The notes below the pieces were generated by a model, which saw only the letters and a list, made by a program, of their open reading frames with translations, was not told the DNA's origin and searched no databases. Shown here piece by piece: positions 62,313-64,000 of a stretch of DNA of 64,000 nt; the stretch's first letter is position 1, and the number at the start of each line of letters is the position of its first letter. Origin of the DNA: Stereum hirsutum FP-91666 SS1 (Eukaryota; Basidiomycota; Agaricomycetes; Russulales; Stereaceae). Made by a program: the position numbers and the translations under genes. The stretch spans positions 74,632 through 138,631 of the forward strand of contig NW_006763139.1 of assembly GCF_000264905.1 (NCBI RefSeq), given 5' to 3'.

Positions 62313-63962
62313 CTACAAGTCCCCCCGCTCGATATGACGCGTTATAGATATCAACTGGTGGGCCTCGTCTCTCGGATTATGACACTCCGGGAGTACAGAT
62401 ACTGAAGCTGCACGGTCCGAGCCGCTGCAGCGCGTGGACGTCATTTGTTCGAGGCGGAGGAGGAGACGGGACATGATGACGGCGACCATGGTCCAGGTGA
62501 AACTACTAGCGCAATATAAGTAACCCAGACGATTACACGAATTGGTTGAGACAGAGTACTCACAAGAAGCCTATGACCATATATTCGGGCTTAAATGAGA
62601 TAGAGGAATGTTAGAAGCTATCATGTATGAGAGTGCGTGGATGCGGACTGACATTTGAGTCGAAAGCGGACAGAAGCATATTCACGAGTCTGAGAGCTAT
62701 GTACGAGGTCAGCCATACAAAATACTTAGCACTTCCGAGACTGCTCACCAAATAGACCCTACGAAGACCGATGATGGGCGAGAATCAGATACGAACAGAA
62801 ACTCTAAGGACATGGGATCCACGCACGAAGAAAAATAGACCCCCGTCGCGCTGAATATCTTTGATCAGCTTCACATCTGCGCCTCTCGGTCGTGAGGCCG
62901 CGTTGACGACGGTAGACCCAAACACCCAGATATCGAAGAAAACCTGGTTTGCGAGTCTCAGTGTAGCCGTGGAATAGCGGGTATAGACTCGTACCTGGGA
63001 CGCCCATAGTCCGACCCAAAGGCGCGGCTGTTCGGAAAGTATGCACATATGGAAGGTCTCCTCATATGAAACATTCGCTTTCACAGACATCAGTAGGGAT
63101 GACGCAGTGAGGAAACTATGGGGTTAACATACGCAACATATGGGCCATACTGAGGGTACCAAAGGCGATCGTTGAAGAGAAAGACATGACAAAACCGGCT
63201 AACAGTCCGTATAACACCCTTCGGCGATGGTCCCAGAGAGCGTACAGTCTTAGAACGAGCACGACTGTGCAGAGCGCATGACGCATCAGGATGTAATACC
63301 ATAACAAAAACTCTGCGATGGAACTCACTATCAATTATAGCCAACGATAATCCGCAGGAGGCCGCGCTGACGAATAACCATACCTGACACCTGCATAGGT
63401 CCATTACGACTGCTTCATGATCTAGATTAACTCAAGAGGACTCACGACTGCGAAAGATAAAAGAGTCAGCTCCAGAGTGAAGCACCTCAAGAAACGACAT
63501 ACTATCTGATTTCCGTGGTGGAACAGCCCGCTTAGTGCTGCCATGCGACGTCAGTAATATTCGAGGAAAGAGGTGTACGAAAGGGACTCACCGAATGCTG
63601 TGTATATCTGCGATGCAGCTACGAGGTAGCGTAGAAATACGAGTGTCCGCTGAGACGTCGACCACGGCCTCCGTAGCCAAATCAACCCAATCTCTGGGCC
63701 GAGCGTAATACAATGGTCGTATAGAAGGATGATTAGAGCTGCGGCTGCGTGACATTGGGTTAATATAGCTCGCTTGGGCGCTCAGGGGATGGATGCACGA
63801 ACCTGAAAAGTACTTTTCTGCCGGAACTTTTGAAGATAACGATGAAACCATATCCTCTATGAATGAGTTCACTATTGTCGGGCGGGAAAGGCGTGTGAAA
63901 TATTGATGTCCCTGTCCAGGGCAACCATTGCTTAAATCCATTGTGTGAGGACCAAACGGCAT
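62313..63962 (-). CDS. DUF6533 seven-helix membrane protein D
   Basis: ATG 63962 (MPFGPHTMDLSNG) gives a longer N-terminus than genes A-C. The signature exon reads AALIILLYDHCITLGPEIGL then IWLRRPW and LVFLRYLVAASQIYTAF. Later exons carry YYILMRHALCTVVLVLRLYA with LWDHRRRVLYG (the LRVYALYGR position), VFFDIWVFGSTVVNAASRP, then KLIKDIQRDGGLFFF. The C-terminus MVAVIMSRLLLRLEQM is followed by a polar tail ending ERGDL with stop at 62313. It is more divergent from A-C than they are from each other. An alternative ATG at 63966 is close to the window edge. Confidence 0.75.
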
Positions 63963-64000
63963 TCATCCGCGCCGCAATGATCGTTGTCGCAGCTTAAACA

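Overview
The window is nuclear DNA of a basidiomycete fungus, most likely an Agaricomycete. Genes are intron-dense, with introns of about 45-70 nt and GT-AG borders. Several families are typical of that group: DUF6533 seven-helix proteins in many copies, numerous cytochrome P450s, a UbiA-type membrane prenyltransferase and a GAP1-like amino acid permease. No rRNA, CRISPR or prokaryotic operon structure is seen. All exon models were joined by eye from open frames and splice signals, so junctions are approximate unless stated.

Layout. 1-2.3 kb: a partial open frame at the edge and two minus-strand frames, one carrying a WW-like PEGWE motif. 2.3-4.9 kb: no recognisable gene. 4.9-7.8 kb: a double-stranded-RNA-binding-domain protein with a 24-bp repeat tract and a ubiquitin-like RLRGG motif; a decayed piece of a relative lies at 8.4-8.6 kb. 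9.2-10.6 kb: a 1.4-kb insertion full of AACTTG/CAAGTT hexamers, with inverted ends and a perfect 13-bp target duplication. 11.3-12 kb: a decayed second copy of the 0.6-2.4 kb segment. 12.6-14.7 kb: lanosterol 14-alpha-demethylase (CYP51/ERG11) with His at a site that is normally Tyr. 15.2-19.9 kb: two tandem DUF6533 genes. 20.1-21.2 kb: unidentified membrane-protein frames. 21.2-24.3 kb: a Dal5/TNA1-type MFS transporter with tandem GATA boxes upstream.

25-29.2 kb is a gene graveyard: an alpha/beta-hydrolase and a hydroxymethylbilane synthase (HEM3) fused head to head with both 5' ends missing, then a reductase-domain fragment of an NRPS-like enzyme and the tail of a monocarboxylate-type MFS transporter. 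30.2-39.3 kb looks like a compact secondary-metabolism cluster: P450, UbiA-type prenyltransferase/cyclase, P450, P450. 39.3-50 kb is gene-poor apart from a GNAT acetyltransferase and a DUF6533 fragment. 50-51.7 kb: a third DUF6533 gene. 53.8-55.7 kb: amino acid permease. 57.4-58.2 kb: isoprenylcysteine carboxyl methyltransferase-like protein. 59.6-61.8 kb: delta-12 fatty acid desaturase. 62.3-64 kb: a fourth DUF6533 gene.

Two membrane-lipid enzymes (sterol demethylase, oleate desaturase) and two nutrient transporters look like ordinary housekeeping genes. They sit among lineage-specific membrane proteins, a candidate terpenoid or meroterpenoid cluster, duplicated segments and decayed gene copies.
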